From positions 1 through 35,891 of the forward strand of contig JAJYDW010000039.1 of assembly GCA_021790385.1 (NCBI GenBank): DNA of 35,891 bases, read 5' to 3'. Of this stretch, positions 26,548 through 33,848 are shown piece after piece. This DNA is from Planctomycetota bacterium. GTDB lineage: Bacteria; Planctomycetota; Phycisphaerae; WQYP01. Both the position numbers and the translations under genes were made by a program. The notes below the pieces were generated by a model. That model did no database searches, was not told the DNA's origin, and saw only the letters and a program-made list of their open reading frames with translations. Every line of letters starts with the position of its first letter. Within the stretch, counting starts at the first letter, position 1.

Positions 26548-27594
26548 ATGAGTGACCGAGAAAAATTCAGTACCGACGAACTGGCCATAGTCCTAAGCCA
26601 TTATGACATTGGGGTGATCGAGGCAATTAAGGAATTTCCTCGCGGCTCACGCAAGGCTCCGAAGCTGTTGGTGCAAACGGAACGGGGTGAATATCTTTTG
26701 AAGCGGCGGGCCAAAGGCAAGGATGACCCCTTCAAAGTTGCCTTTTGTCATGCCTTGCAGCTTTATCTTGCGCAAAAGCAATTTCCGCTGCCGCATCTGG
26801 TTGGAACCCGCAAGGAAAACAACTCCATGCTGCAATGTATGGGCAATGTGTACGAACTTTTCGAATACATCCGCGGATCCGGCTATGACAACTCGCCGGA
26901 AGCTACGTTCGATTCCGGTCGAATTCTGGCCCTGTACCATAAATTGCTTCGCGATTACACCCCGGAATACGAGCCACCCACCGGCAGTTACCACTACAAT
27001 CGACAAATTGGAGGCAGCCTGGATCAGATACCGGAAGTCTTCAGCCGGGGCGGGCGCAACACCCCCGCAGATAAAAAGCAGGTCTCCGACACGCTGATTG
27101 GCCTGCGTGAGGCGTATCTGGTGGCGGCGGAGAAGGTAAATACGCTGGGCCTGCCCGAGTGGCCGTTGCAGATCGTGCATTGTGACTGGCATCCGGGCAA
27201 TATGCTCTTCAGGAATCAGCGGGTAGTGGCGGTGATCGATTACGATTCGGCTCGCCTGCAGCAGCGCGTGATTGATCTGGCCAACGGGGCTTTGCAATTT
27301 TCAATTTTGGGCGGCGGCGATGACCCGGCGAAATGGCCGAACCATGTGGATGAAACACGGTTTTCCAAGTTTATCCGCGGTTACGATACCGTGGATATGA
27401 TCAGTGTGGCGGAACTGAAGGCCATTCCCTGGCTGATGATTGAGGCCATGGTAGCGGAAAGTGCGTTCCACGTAGCAGCCACCGGTTCCTTCGGACGTAT
27501 TGAGGGGTATGGATTTTTGCAGATGATTGAGCGTAAAGTAGCATGGGTGCTGGCAAATGTGGACAGACTTGTCAAGCTGGCCTCCCATGAGTAA
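26548..27594 (+). CDS. APH-fold phosphotransferase (aminoglycoside-phosphotransferase-like kinase)
   Basis: A protein of 348 residues. The kinase core has the APH catalytic loop HCDWHPGNMLF (H211, D213, N218) and the metal-binding VIDYDSA (D231, D233). The N-lobe has YLLKRRAKG with a likely ATP-binding Lys. The family (APH, choline and homoserine kinases, HipA-like relatives) phosphorylates small molecules or proteins; nothing here fixes the substrate, and antibiotic resistance should not be assumed. ATG 26548 is preferred over an earlier in-frame start at 26515 because the latter overlaps the promoter. There is no good Shine-Dalgarno site. It lies 144 nt after the permease gene and is probably transcribed on its own. 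Confidence 0.82.
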   Translation: MSDREKFSTDELAIVLSHYDIGVIEAIKEFPRGSRKAPKLLVQTERGEYLLKRRAKGKDDPFKVAFCHALQLYLAQKQFPLPHLVGTRKENNSMLQCMGNVYELFEYIRGSGYDNSPEATFDSGRILALYHKLLRDYTPEYEPPTGSYHYNRQIGGSLDQIPEVFSRGGRNTPADKKQVSDTLIGLREAYLVAAEKVNTLGLPEWPLQIVHCDWHPGNMLFRNQRVVAVIDYDSARLQQRVIDLANGALQFSILGGGDDPAKWPNHVDETRFSKFIRGYDTVDMISVAELKAIPWLMIEAMVAESAFHVAATGSFGRIEGYGFLQMIERKVAWVLANVDRLVKLASHE

Positions 27595-27650
27595 TATGTA
27601 GAGGGTGCAATGGCTCGTGAGGGGGGACACTGCTATCCACGGAGGTGCTT

Positions 27651-28007
27651 ATGAACGTCTTAGTTCCACAGACTGGATTGCGGGAAGACTATAGCAAAAT
27701 CTGTGAGCGGATGAAGCGCCTGCGTGTACAGGTATGCGGTCGTCGTGGACAATCCAAGTTTGCGTATCTTCTGGGGATTTCGCCCTCAACTTACAACTAT
27801 TATGAAAAAGGCCGCGTACCATCGGTGGAAATTCTGGATTTGGCTTCTAAAATCAGTGGTGCGCCGTTGATGTGGCTGATTCGGGGTGAACCGGAAAGTT
27901 TCAACGTGCTGGACCTCAAGGTGATCTTAGGTGAGCTGCCTGTGAAACCCAAACCGCCCAAGGCTGCCGCTGGGCCACAAGGCGAGTCATCGGCCCCGCC
28001 GGCATAA
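27651..28007 (+). CDS. Small XRE-type helix-turn-helix regulator
   Basis: A protein of 118 residues. The centre has a Cro/CI-type helix-turn-helix: RMKRLRVQVCGRRGQSKFAYLLGISPSTYNYYEKGRVPSVEIL, with Q-S-K-F-A and S-T-Y-N-Y-Y-E as helices 2 and 3. The tail is Pro/Ala-rich and probably disordered (KPKPPKAAAGPQ). The start at ATG 27651 has a strong GGAGG (27640-27644) 6 nt upstream; the in-frame GTG 27645 overlaps that site. It lies 56 nt after the kinase gene on the same strand, so co-transcription is possible. Its target is unknown. Confidence 0.85.
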   Translation: MNVLVPQTGLREDYSKICERMKRLRVQVCGRRGQSKFAYLLGISPSTYNYYEKGRVPSVEILDLASKISGAPLMWLIRGEPESFNVLDLKVILGELPVKPKPPKAAAGPQGESSAPPA

Positions 28008-28120
28008 TGGTTTGAAACGCTCACGGATAACGCGCTTGGTTGCGGTATGTCATGTTCCTGAGATTTATTTTTTCTTGCCACCGTAATCGGGGTGTCCTGG
28101 ATTGTCAGCGGACCTTTCTG

Positions 28121-29956
28121 ATGCGGGGTCTGCCGGTGGTTCTGTGGTGCCTTGGGCTGGCTGTTGGGCGGGTGCAGGCACAGGTTTCTACCGTAGTACG
28201 CGCCACATTAACGACAACCCCTCTGAAGGCCGGCTCATCGGCGGTTCTCGATGTCCACATTCATATAGCGCACGGGTATCATATACAAAGTGCGCATCCG
28301 TATGATCACTTTCTGGTGGCTACGCGGGTAAAGCCGCTGCCTGCGGTCGGCATTGCATTTGGAGCAGTGCAGTATCCGCCGGGAAAGGATATACCCGCTT
28401 CCGCCGCCATTACCGCTCTGGGAAAACTTTCTGTATATGAAGGGTCGGTGGACGTACGTATACCCATGCACGTAGCGGCCAATGCGGCTCCTTCACAAAC
28501 CCTGCTGGTTAAACTGACCACGCAGGCATGTAATGCCAATTCCTGCTTTATGCCGGCAACGTTGCGGCTCAAGCTGGCGGTACATATTGCATCCGCCCGG
28601 CCACGGCCGCCACCGGCTGCAGGTTCCACAACGGCCGGAGTTCCTTCCAATACATCGGCAACGTATGCGGCAATGGGCGGAAAATCTCATACAGCGGTGT
28701 GGTTGCTGGTGCTTTTTGCATTACTGGGCGGGGTGATACTCAACGTGATGCCGTGCGTCCTGCCCGTCATACCACTTAAAGTGCTTTCGCTAATAAATCA
28801 GGCCCATGGCGATCGGCGCATCGCCCTGCGCCACGGACTGGTATTTGGACTTGGTATTGTGAGCTTGTTTGTGGTGCTGGGTGGAGCGATCGGCCTGTAC
28901 CAATGGGCTACGGATGGAACTTTTTTTTATGGTTCACAATTTCAAAATCCCATTTTTATGCTGGGGATAGGATTGGTGCTGGTGGCCTTTGGTCTTTCTA
29001 CCCTGGGGGTATGGACCATTCAATCACCTGCCGCCGTCAGTCGCTTGGAGGCTCCCCAAAGTGGATATGTGGCGTCATTTTTCACGGGGTTGCTGGCCAC
29101 CATTTTGGCCACACCTTGCAGCGCTCCGTTTCTTGGCGGTGTGCTGGCTTGGGCACTGTTGCAATCGGCTTGGGTGGTGGTGTTGTTTTTCACCTTAATC
29201 GGCGCGGGGATGGCAGCACCGTATGTGGTTCTCGCGGCCATGCCCAACTGGCTTGGTTGGGTACCGCGGGCAGGCCGATGGTCGGATATTTTTAAAAATA
29301 TCCTTGGGTTTGTGATTCTGGCTGTGGCGGTCTTTATTTTTTCCAGCTTGCCAAGTCGGGGAGAAATTTTAGCCGCAATCAGCCTTTCCCTGCTGGTTGG
29401 GGCGGTGTGCTGGGTATGGGGCCAGGTAGTAACGTCAAATACCCCGCCCGGTTGGGATTGGACCATCCGTGGTGTTGCCGTGGGTTTGGCAATACTGCTG
29501 GGAATGTGGTTGTGGCACTTGTATATACCTCCGGCACAGGCCAACGCGCAGCGTTCGGCATTGGCGTCGAGGCAGTTCCCTGTGCATCAGCCTGTGGTCA
29601 TTAATAATTGGGAAAGTTTCAGCAATGTCCGCCTGCATGCCGCTTTGTTTGCCCATCATCCAGTGATGGTGGACTTTACGGCAAGCTGGTGCATCAATTG
29701 CCGGGCCGTAAAGGCGTTTGTGCTGGATTCACCGGCGGTTCGCAAAGCGGCGGCACATGCCGGGATGGTGCTATTAAGCGCAGACTTAACGCAATCCAAT
29801 CCGCCGGCGCAGTCCTTGCTGTTGAAATTGGGTGGTCGATCCATTCCATTTCTGGCGATATTTTCACCGTCGCATCCGTATCACCCGCGGATTTTGCGGG
29901 ATTTGTACACGATTGACGACGTATTGAAGGCCGTCCATGCGGCGATGGCCAGGTAA
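28121..29956 (+). CDS. dsbD: DsbD-like thiol:disulfide interchange protein
   Basis: A protein of 611 residues with the three DsbD parts in order. After a signal peptide (VVLWCLGLAVGRVQA) comes the periplasmic N-terminal domain with C137-x4-C142 (QACNANSCF). The membrane domain has about eight helices with C212 (MPCVLPVIPLK) and C333 (ATPCSAPFLG). The C-terminal thioredoxin domain has W-C524-I-N-C527. It passes electrons from cytoplasmic thioredoxin across the membrane to periplasmic thiol proteins or cytochrome c maturation. ATG 28121 is chosen because the signal peptide begins there; TTG 28040 and ATG 28052 would add a non-signal segment. A thioredoxin gene lies convergently 320 bp away, a fitting electron donor. 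Confidence 0.88.
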   Translation: MRGLPVVLWCLGLAVGRVQAQVSTVVRATLTTTPLKAGSSAVLDVHIHIAHGYHIQSAHPYDHFLVATRVKPLPAVGIAFGAVQYPPGKDIPASAAITALGKLSVYEGSVDVRIPMHVAANAAPSQTLLVKLTTQACNANSCFMPATLRLKLAVHIASARPRPPPAAGSTTAGVPSNTSATYAAMGGKSHTAVWLLVLFALLGGVILNVMPCVLPVIPLKVLSLINQAHGDRRIALRHGLVFGLGIVSLFVVLGGAIGLYQWATDGTFFYGSQFQNPIFMLGIGLVLVAFGLSTLGVWTIQSPAAVSRLEAPQSGYVASFFTGLLATILATPCSAPFLGGVLAWALLQSAWVVVLFFTLIGAGMAAPYVVLAAMPNWLGWVPRAGRWSDIFKNILGFVILAVAVFIFSSLPSRGEILAAISLSLLVGAVCWVWGQVVTSNTPPGWDWTIRGVAVGLAILLGMWLWHLYIPPAQANAQRSALASRQFPVHQPVVINNWESFSNVRLHAALFAHHPVMVDFTASWCINCRAVKAFVLDSPAVRKAAAHAGMVLLSADLTQSNPPAQSLLLKLGGRSIPFLAIFSPSHPYHPRILRDLYTIDDVLKAVHAAMAR

Positions 29957-30112
29957 TTGACCTGAGGTCAGGGGTTACGGAATCTCCAAAGCGGCAGACG
30001 GATAGCCCGCGAAAAATCTGCATCAACGGATCACATGACGCAAAAATTCAACGAAAAACGGCACCCCGCTGTTTTTTAACGCACTACGTCAAAAACTCCG
30101 GCAGGAGCGGTT

Positions 30113-30277
30113 AGGGCTGTCATGAAATAACCTGTACCATTCGGCTGGTCCTTTTGGCGTCGGGGCATCGCTCGTCGCTCCTTACAGACCCAAGGACGGG
30201 GTATGCGCGTCGCTTGAGCCTCGCCGGCCGTCAAAATGCCTGCGCCGTATTCATGCGCTTAATTTCCTGACAGCCCT
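30113..30277. mobile_element. Small element bounded by near-perfect 16-bp inverted repeats
   Basis: AGGGCTGTCATGAAAT (30113-30128) and ATTTCCTGACAGCCCT (30262-30277) are inverted with one mismatch and enclose 133 bp rich in further short inverted repeats (GTCCTTTTGG with CCCAAGGAC; TTTTGGCGTC with GCCGTCAAAA). It fills most of the 320-bp gap between convergent dsbD and thioredoxin genes, and its right arm touches the thioredoxin stop codon. No gene is inside. It may be a MITE-like element or a long bidirectional terminator-like structure. Confidence 0.5.
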
Positions 30278-30621
30278 TACTTTGCGCCAGCCGAAACCAG
30301 TGCATCCAGGGCGGCTTTGAAATCCCGCTTAGGGGCCAGGCCTACAAACCGTTTGGATATCTTGCCTTTTTCAAACAAAATAATGGTCGGTATCGCACTG
30401 ATGTTGAATTTCATTGCCGTATCACGATTGGCATCGGTGTCCACTTTGCCGACTTTTACGCGACCTTTGTATTCCGTAGCTAATTCGTCAATGGTGGGTG
30501 CTAACATGCGGCACGGCCCACACCACTCCGCCCAAAAGTCCACCAGCACGGGCTGGTTGCTATTGAGCACTTCCTGCTGAAAATTTGCATCTGAGAACTG
30601 CAACACATCTGGTCCGGCCAT
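30277..30621 (-). CDS. trxA: Thioredoxin
   Basis: A protein of 114 residues, full length for thioredoxin. The active site is W33-C34-G35-P36-C37 within VDFWAEWCGPCRMLAP, with the cis-Pro in SAIPTIILFEKG. It reduces protein disulfides in the cytoplasm using electrons from thioredoxin reductase. The start at ATG 30621 has AAGGAG 7 nt upstream on the minus strand. It is convergent with dsbD, whose product takes electrons from thioredoxin. Its last base is shared with the arm of an inverted-repeat element. Confidence 0.97.
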   Translation of the reverse strand: MAGPDVLQFSDANFQQEVLNSNQPVLVDFWAEWCGPCRMLAPTIDELATEYKGRVKVGKVDTDANRDTAMKFNISAIPTIILFEKGKISKRFVGLAPKRDFKAALDALVSAGAK

Positions 30622-30899
30622 CTTAAACTCCTTATTTTAATTCAGGTTGCCTGTCACCCGTTTCATACGCAAGAATCGTAGGCGGCCCGTTTGCCGGTGT
30701 CAATCCTTACCTCAGGCTGCGGATAATTCTTGGCCATTGCAGTCCGAAAAAAATGTCCTTTTGTGAAAAACGATGTTAAACTTCCAGTGTACCGCAACAA
30801 TCTATCAGGCCGGGCGTATACCTTATAGAGCGGTTCATGCCAACACCAGGGCTGGACTGATGGAATGTGACGTTGTGGTGTCAAGGCAGGAGTTTAACC
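30622..30899. other. Intergenic region between divergent trxA and Pro/Tyr-rich protein genes
   Basis: 278 bp that must carry both promoters. I see no clear sigma-70 pair, no hairpin with a T-run, and no gene. Confidence 0.5.
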
Positions 30900-31361
30900 A
30901 TGCTTGTGTTACGCGGTCATCTGAGTCGGAAGTTGTTGGCGGCTTCGCTGGTTGCCGCGAGTGCTGTTTTGTTTTTGACCTCGGCGAAGCCGGTGCAGGC
31001 CCGGGTGGGCTTCATTATTGGAGTGGGCGTGGGGCTGCCCACATATTGCCCACCGCCAGTGGTCTATAGTCCTCCGCCCGTGGTGTATACACCACCACCG
31101 GTTTATACGCCGCCAGCCCCTGTTTATGCCCCACCGGCTGCTCCGGTTTATTACACCCCGCAGCCGGTTTATACACCGCCTCCTGTTTACACGCCGCCGG
31201 TTTATTACACTCCGGCTCCCGTGTACGTGCCGGCCCCCGTTTATTGTCCGCCGGCTGTGGTGTTCCATCCATGGTTCTATCATCCTTATTACCATCCATA
31301 TTTTTACCATCCGTACTATGGTCCGGTGTTTCGGTTTGGGTTCAGGTTTGGTCACCGCTGA
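30900..31361 (+). CDS. Exported Pro/Tyr-rich repeat protein
   Basis: A protein of 153 residues. A signal peptide (LLAASLVAASAVLFLTSAKPVQA) is followed by a short Gly-rich segment. A low-complexity region of about 80 residues is then built from PPPVYTPP and PVYxPP units, and the end is aromatic and His-rich (HPWFYHPYYHPYFYHPYYG, then FGFRFGHR). This resembles extensin-like or cell-envelope structural proteins; Tyr-rich repeats could be cross-linked. The start at ATG 30900 has AGGAG (30888-30892) 7 nt upstream. I do not recognise a family, and the repeats would give misleading database hits. Confidence 0.8.
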   Translation: MLVLRGHLSRKLLAASLVAASAVLFLTSAKPVQARVGFIIGVGVGLPTYCPPPVVYSPPPVVYTPPPVYTPPAPVYAPPAAPVYYTPQPVYTPPPVYTPPVYYTPAPVYVPAPVYCPPAVVFHPWFYHPYYHPYFYHPYYGPVFRFGFRFGHR

Positions 31362-31539
31362 TAAGTTCTGCTGCCTTTAGATGGGTAAATTCAGGCGTGC
31401 AGAATGGGCCACTGGCATAGTGGGGCAAATGTTGCATTTTGCCTGTTGTATATTGGCAGCGCTGTTCGTTGGTGACAGGCCTATACGGAGATGAGCTTCG
31501 CAAGCGCACTGCCATCGGTCAAACTTGCTGGATGTGGCA

Positions 31540-31548
31540 GTAGCCGGC
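31540..31548 (+). repeat. GTAGCCGGC core, isolated copy
   Basis: The 9-bp core of the intergenic repeat family, here without the long flanking hairpins, in the 300-bp gap 31362-31661. Apart from the promoter at 31603-31631, I see nothing else in that gap. Confidence 0.4.
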
Positions 31549-31602
31549 GGGGCGTTGGGATTCGTTTCTGGTACCGTCAGCGGTGGGGTCTGGCGGCAGC
31601 TT

Positions 31603-31631
31603 TTGCTCCAAAAGCATGATCTTACTATAAT
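31603..31631 (+). promoter_or_regulatory. Sigma-70-like promoter
   Basis: TTGCTC (31603-31608), a 17-nt spacer and a perfect TATAAT (31626-31631). A GGAGAA ribosome-binding site at 31649-31654 and ATG 31662 follow, so this is a normal leadered promoter. Confidence 0.7.
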
Positions 31632-31661
31632 CGCGGGCGGTAATAATTGGAGAACCTCGCG

Positions 31662-32099
31662 ATGAAATTTATTGTTAATCAGGTCACCGATGACCAGGTG
31701 ACGGTAGTGGTCCCTGGAACCAACTACCGAAGCACATTTAAATACGCCGGGGCCGCGCCGCTGCAAGTTGGCCAGCGCGTTAACGCGATGGTGCATGCAC
31801 CCGCGCGCAAGATTGAAGTGGTGAGTGATGGCGGCAATTATGTCGAGCCGTTGTTTGGCCGGCCGCGTCGGATGCAGGGGCGCGTGGTTGAACAACACCC
31901 CAAAACCAGCGAACTTCTGGTGCAGGCAGGCTACCCGGTTCGGGTGAAACTGCCGCATGGGCAAACCGTGGCCGATTTTCCTGTGGGCAGCCGGGTGGGC
32001 TGGGACAACGCCGACTGGCCACTGCTGGAAGTAGAGGCCAAAGCCGTTATGGCTGGTGGTCGTATTCCCGTCGGATTGACCGCTACTCCGGGCGCTTAG
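31662..32099 (+). CDS. Conserved-looking small protein of unknown function
   Basis: A protein of 145 residues. The predicted strands (MKFIVNQVTDDQVTVVVPG, YRSTFKYAGAAPLQVGQRVNAMVHA, MQGRVVEQHPKTSELLVQ, YPVRVKLPHGQTVADFPVGSRVGWD) suggest two small beta-barrel (OB/SH3-like) modules, each with a G-x-R/V-V turn. There is no signal peptide or membrane helix. The start at ATG 31662 has GGAGAA 7 nt upstream and a strong promoter. Coding style matches the neighbours. It may bind RNA, nucleotides or another protein, but this is only a fold-level guess. Confidence 0.75.
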   Translation: MKFIVNQVTDDQVTVVVPGTNYRSTFKYAGAAPLQVGQRVNAMVHAPARKIEVVSDGGNYVEPLFGRPRRMQGRVVEQHPKTSELLVQAGYPVRVKLPHGQTVADFPVGSRVGWDNADWPLLEVEAKAVMAGGRIPVGLTATPGA

Positions 32100-32160
32100 A
32101 TTGCTTTCCAGGCCGCGATGCTGGCAGGCATGGAAATTGTGGATAAAATGCCGACAATAC

Positions 32161-32197
32161 GCGGGCGTAGCTCAATGGCAGAGCGCCAGCCTTCCAA
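32161..32197 (+). pseudogene. 5' half of a tRNA-Gly (anticodon TCC), truncated
   Basis: GCGGGCGTAGCTCAATGG and the following bases match the acceptor 5' strand, D-arm (GCTC..GAGC) and anticodon arm (CCAGC CTTCCAA, anticodon TCC) of a bacterial tRNA-Gly. After CTTCCAA the 3' stem strand GCTGG, the variable loop and the T-arm are missing. A short AATCCCGCCG at 32206-32215 resembles part of a T-stem end, but the 3' acceptor strand CGCCCGC is absent. It cannot fold into a full tRNA. It marks the left edge of an island-like region and was probably an integration target. Confidence 0.7.
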
Positions 32198-32393
32198 TCC
32201 GGCAATCCCGCCGAAAAAACCCAATAAAAGGCATAATTCTGAATGGTGCGCACCAATAGGCGCACCAAAACTTCCGGGCTGCGATGTGCAGAATCAAATC
32301 GACCCAGAATTGCAGACTATTGTGGGCGCTTGGTCAAAGCTGCCCCAAGCAATCAAGACGGGTATTCTGGCGTTGGTGAATGCAGCGAAATGA
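32198..32393 (+). pseudogene. Probable C-terminal tail of a tyrosine integrase gene (remnant)
   Basis: An open frame enters from the tRNA remnant and ends at TGA 32391-32393. Its last residues, DPELQTIVGAWSKLPQAIKTGILALVNAAK, look like the short conserved tail after the catalytic domain in many planctomycete phage-type integrases (D-P-E-L, A-W, L-P-x-A-I-K-x-G-I-L-A-L). No catalytic Arg/His/Tyr core is present, so only the end survives. With the adjacent tRNA half it suggests that an integrated element has been deleted at its integrase end. The identification rests on pattern memory, hence moderate confidence. Confidence 0.5.
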
Positions 32394-32483
32394 AGGTGAT
32401 TGTCAGTAGAATCAGCAAACCTGCCATGACGATGCGCACCATGACGAAATGTCTCGCTACCTCCCCACGTAGTAATAGTCGCC

Positions 32484-32512
32484 TTGCATTTGCTTTATCT
32501 TCATCGTATAGT
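32484..32512 (+). promoter_or_regulatory. Promoter of the AbiE-type operon
   Basis: TTGCAT (32484-32489), a 17-nt spacer and TATAGT (32507-32512). The -10 ends 6 nt before ATG 32519, so the message would start at the ATG itself. No Shine-Dalgarno site is visible, which fits a leaderless antitoxin message. Confidence 0.5.
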
Positions 32513-32518
32513 TCAAGC

Positions 32519-33262
32519 ATGGCTTCAACTAAAAGATACGCACTAATCAAGAATCTACAGAGCTCTTTTCGGCGGGGCGAGCCTTTTGACTATCCTCAAC
32601 TGAGAAAACTGGGCATATCATCTGCCTTGGCGCACCACTATTTGAAATCGGGATGGCTGGTGCGATTGGGTCGCGGCGTCTTCGCATTTCCGAACGATGT
32701 CTTGCGTCAGGAAGCATGTCTGAAATTTCTATCAGAGCATATAGCTGGCTTTCATGTTGGCGGCAAGACCGCCTTAGCTTGGCGCGGCATTCGCCACAAT
32801 GTGCCAGCCCGCGAGGTGCTTTACTTATGCGGTGATGAAAACGTCGGCTTGCCAACCTGGTTTCGGAAACGATTTCCATCTCGTTATACGGTGCGAAATC
32901 CGTTTTCCATCAAATTAGACAAAGACTTCGGTTTGCAACCATTGCCGGAAGAGCCGGACGGGGTTCCCGTCTCCGTGCCGGAGCGGGCCATGTTGGAAAT
33001 GTTAAACGAAGTGGGTGTACGTGAAGGAATTGAAGAAGCCCGCAATATCATGGAAAGCGCCAGATCACTGCGGCCGGATGTTCTGGCCACGCTGCTGAAA
33101 AATTGCCGGCGAGTCAAGGTTGTGCGACTATGCGTGAACTGGGCACAGGAAATGAATTTGCCGTGGGCAGCGGCGGCAAGGCAGGCCGCGATCGGACAAT
33201 CCGGTCACGGCCGCTGGACCGGGCGACTTAAAGACGGAACGATTCTTGTACTCAAGCCATGA
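32519..33262 (+). CDS. abiEi: AbiEi-type antitoxin / transcriptional repressor
   Basis: A protein of 247 residues. The N-terminus carries an AbiEi-type winged helix (FDYPQLRKLGISSALAHHYLKSGWLVRLGRGVFAFPNDVLRQE). The rest matches the C-terminal antitoxin domain (HVGGKTALAWRGIRHNV, VSVPERAMLEMLNEV, RSLRPDVLATLLKNCRRVKVVRL). In type IV AbiE systems this protein represses its own operon and counteracts the AbiEii nucleotidyltransferase toxin, which can block growth and limit phage. ATG 32519 is chosen because the domain begins just after it and a promoter ends 6 nt before; longer in-frame starts run through the integrase remnant. The stop overlaps the toxin start by 4 nt (ATGA 33259-33262), implying coupled translation. 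Confidence 0.85.
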   Translation: MASTKRYALIKNLQSSFRRGEPFDYPQLRKLGISSALAHHYLKSGWLVRLGRGVFAFPNDVLRQEACLKFLSEHIAGFHVGGKTALAWRGIRHNVPAREVLYLCGDENVGLPTWFRKRFPSRYTVRNPFSIKLDKDFGLQPLPEEPDGVPVSVPERAMLEMLNEVGVREGIEEARNIMESARSLRPDVLATLLKNCRRVKVVRLCVNWAQEMNLPWAAAARQAAIGQSGHGRWTGRLKDGTILVLKP

Positions 33263-33370
33263 TGGATAAGACATATATTGAAACGGTCAGGCTGCTGCTT
33301 GAAATTGCTCCCGCAATTTTTGAAACGCCGCATTTCGCCATGAAAGGCGGTACGGCCATCAATCTCTTTG
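33259..33370 (+). CDS. abiEii: AbiEii-type nucleotidyltransferase toxin, exon 1
   Basis: The first 37 codons plus one base. The protein begins MMDKTYIETVRLL and reaches HFAMKGGTAINLF, the Gly-Gly half of the AbiEii nucleotidyltransferase signature. The coding sequence is then cut by a group II intron at G33370|GTGCG. If the transcript is not spliced, translation runs 21 codons into the intron and stops at TAG 33433-33435, giving a 58-residue inactive fragment. The ATGA overlap with the antitoxin gene is the usual AbiE operon layout. The exon's last bases (CTCTTTG) can pair with a CAAAGGGG in the intron, as expected of IBS1/EBS1. Confidence 0.8.
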
Positions 33371-33848
33371 GTGCGTCAGTTAAACCGTCTGTGTCTAATG
33401 AACTGAAAGGAGTTCATCATGGAATGATCCGTTAGCCATGTAGTCAACCGGGCGTTGTCGGGAGCAATCCATGGCGACGAAGCCCCGGATTGGCGAAGAC
33501 GTGGGCCGTAACGTTAAGTGAACCCAGATCAGCCTCGTTACACACATTGAGAGTGGCCAAGCAGTCAAGGTAGACGAAGCCAGCACCATCGGTGAAGCAG
33601 CGGATAAAAGCAGCCGATGGACTCTCCGGGGTCAAAGGGGACGGCACATGTCGAAAGAAACAGACGGGAACTGAGAGGTCCAAACTAATCGGGGGTCGTG
33701 CCCCAATCCCAAGCGGGAATCCATAACCGCAACGGGGTATTGGTTCGGAAGTCGGATGGGGCCGTAGTAGCTGTGAAGCGGGGTAATTCCCGTGGAGCCA
33801 AGGGCCCCTGTCGGTATCAAGCTGAAGTAAGAAGAAGGAGGATGCCGC

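Noticed and set aside
29958..29970. Palindrome TGACCTGAGGTCA after dsbD as an operator
   Set aside because: It lies just after a stop codon with no promoter nearby; the 6-bp arms are short enough to be chance.
31377..31964. Minus-strand 195-codon frame
   Set aside because: It overlaps the promoter and most of the gene at 31662, which has a good -10, ribosome-binding site and protein-like sequence; the minus frame has none.
32161..32235. Complete tRNA-Gly
   Set aside because: The 3' anticodon stem, T-arm and acceptor strand do not match or pair, so only the 5' half is supported.
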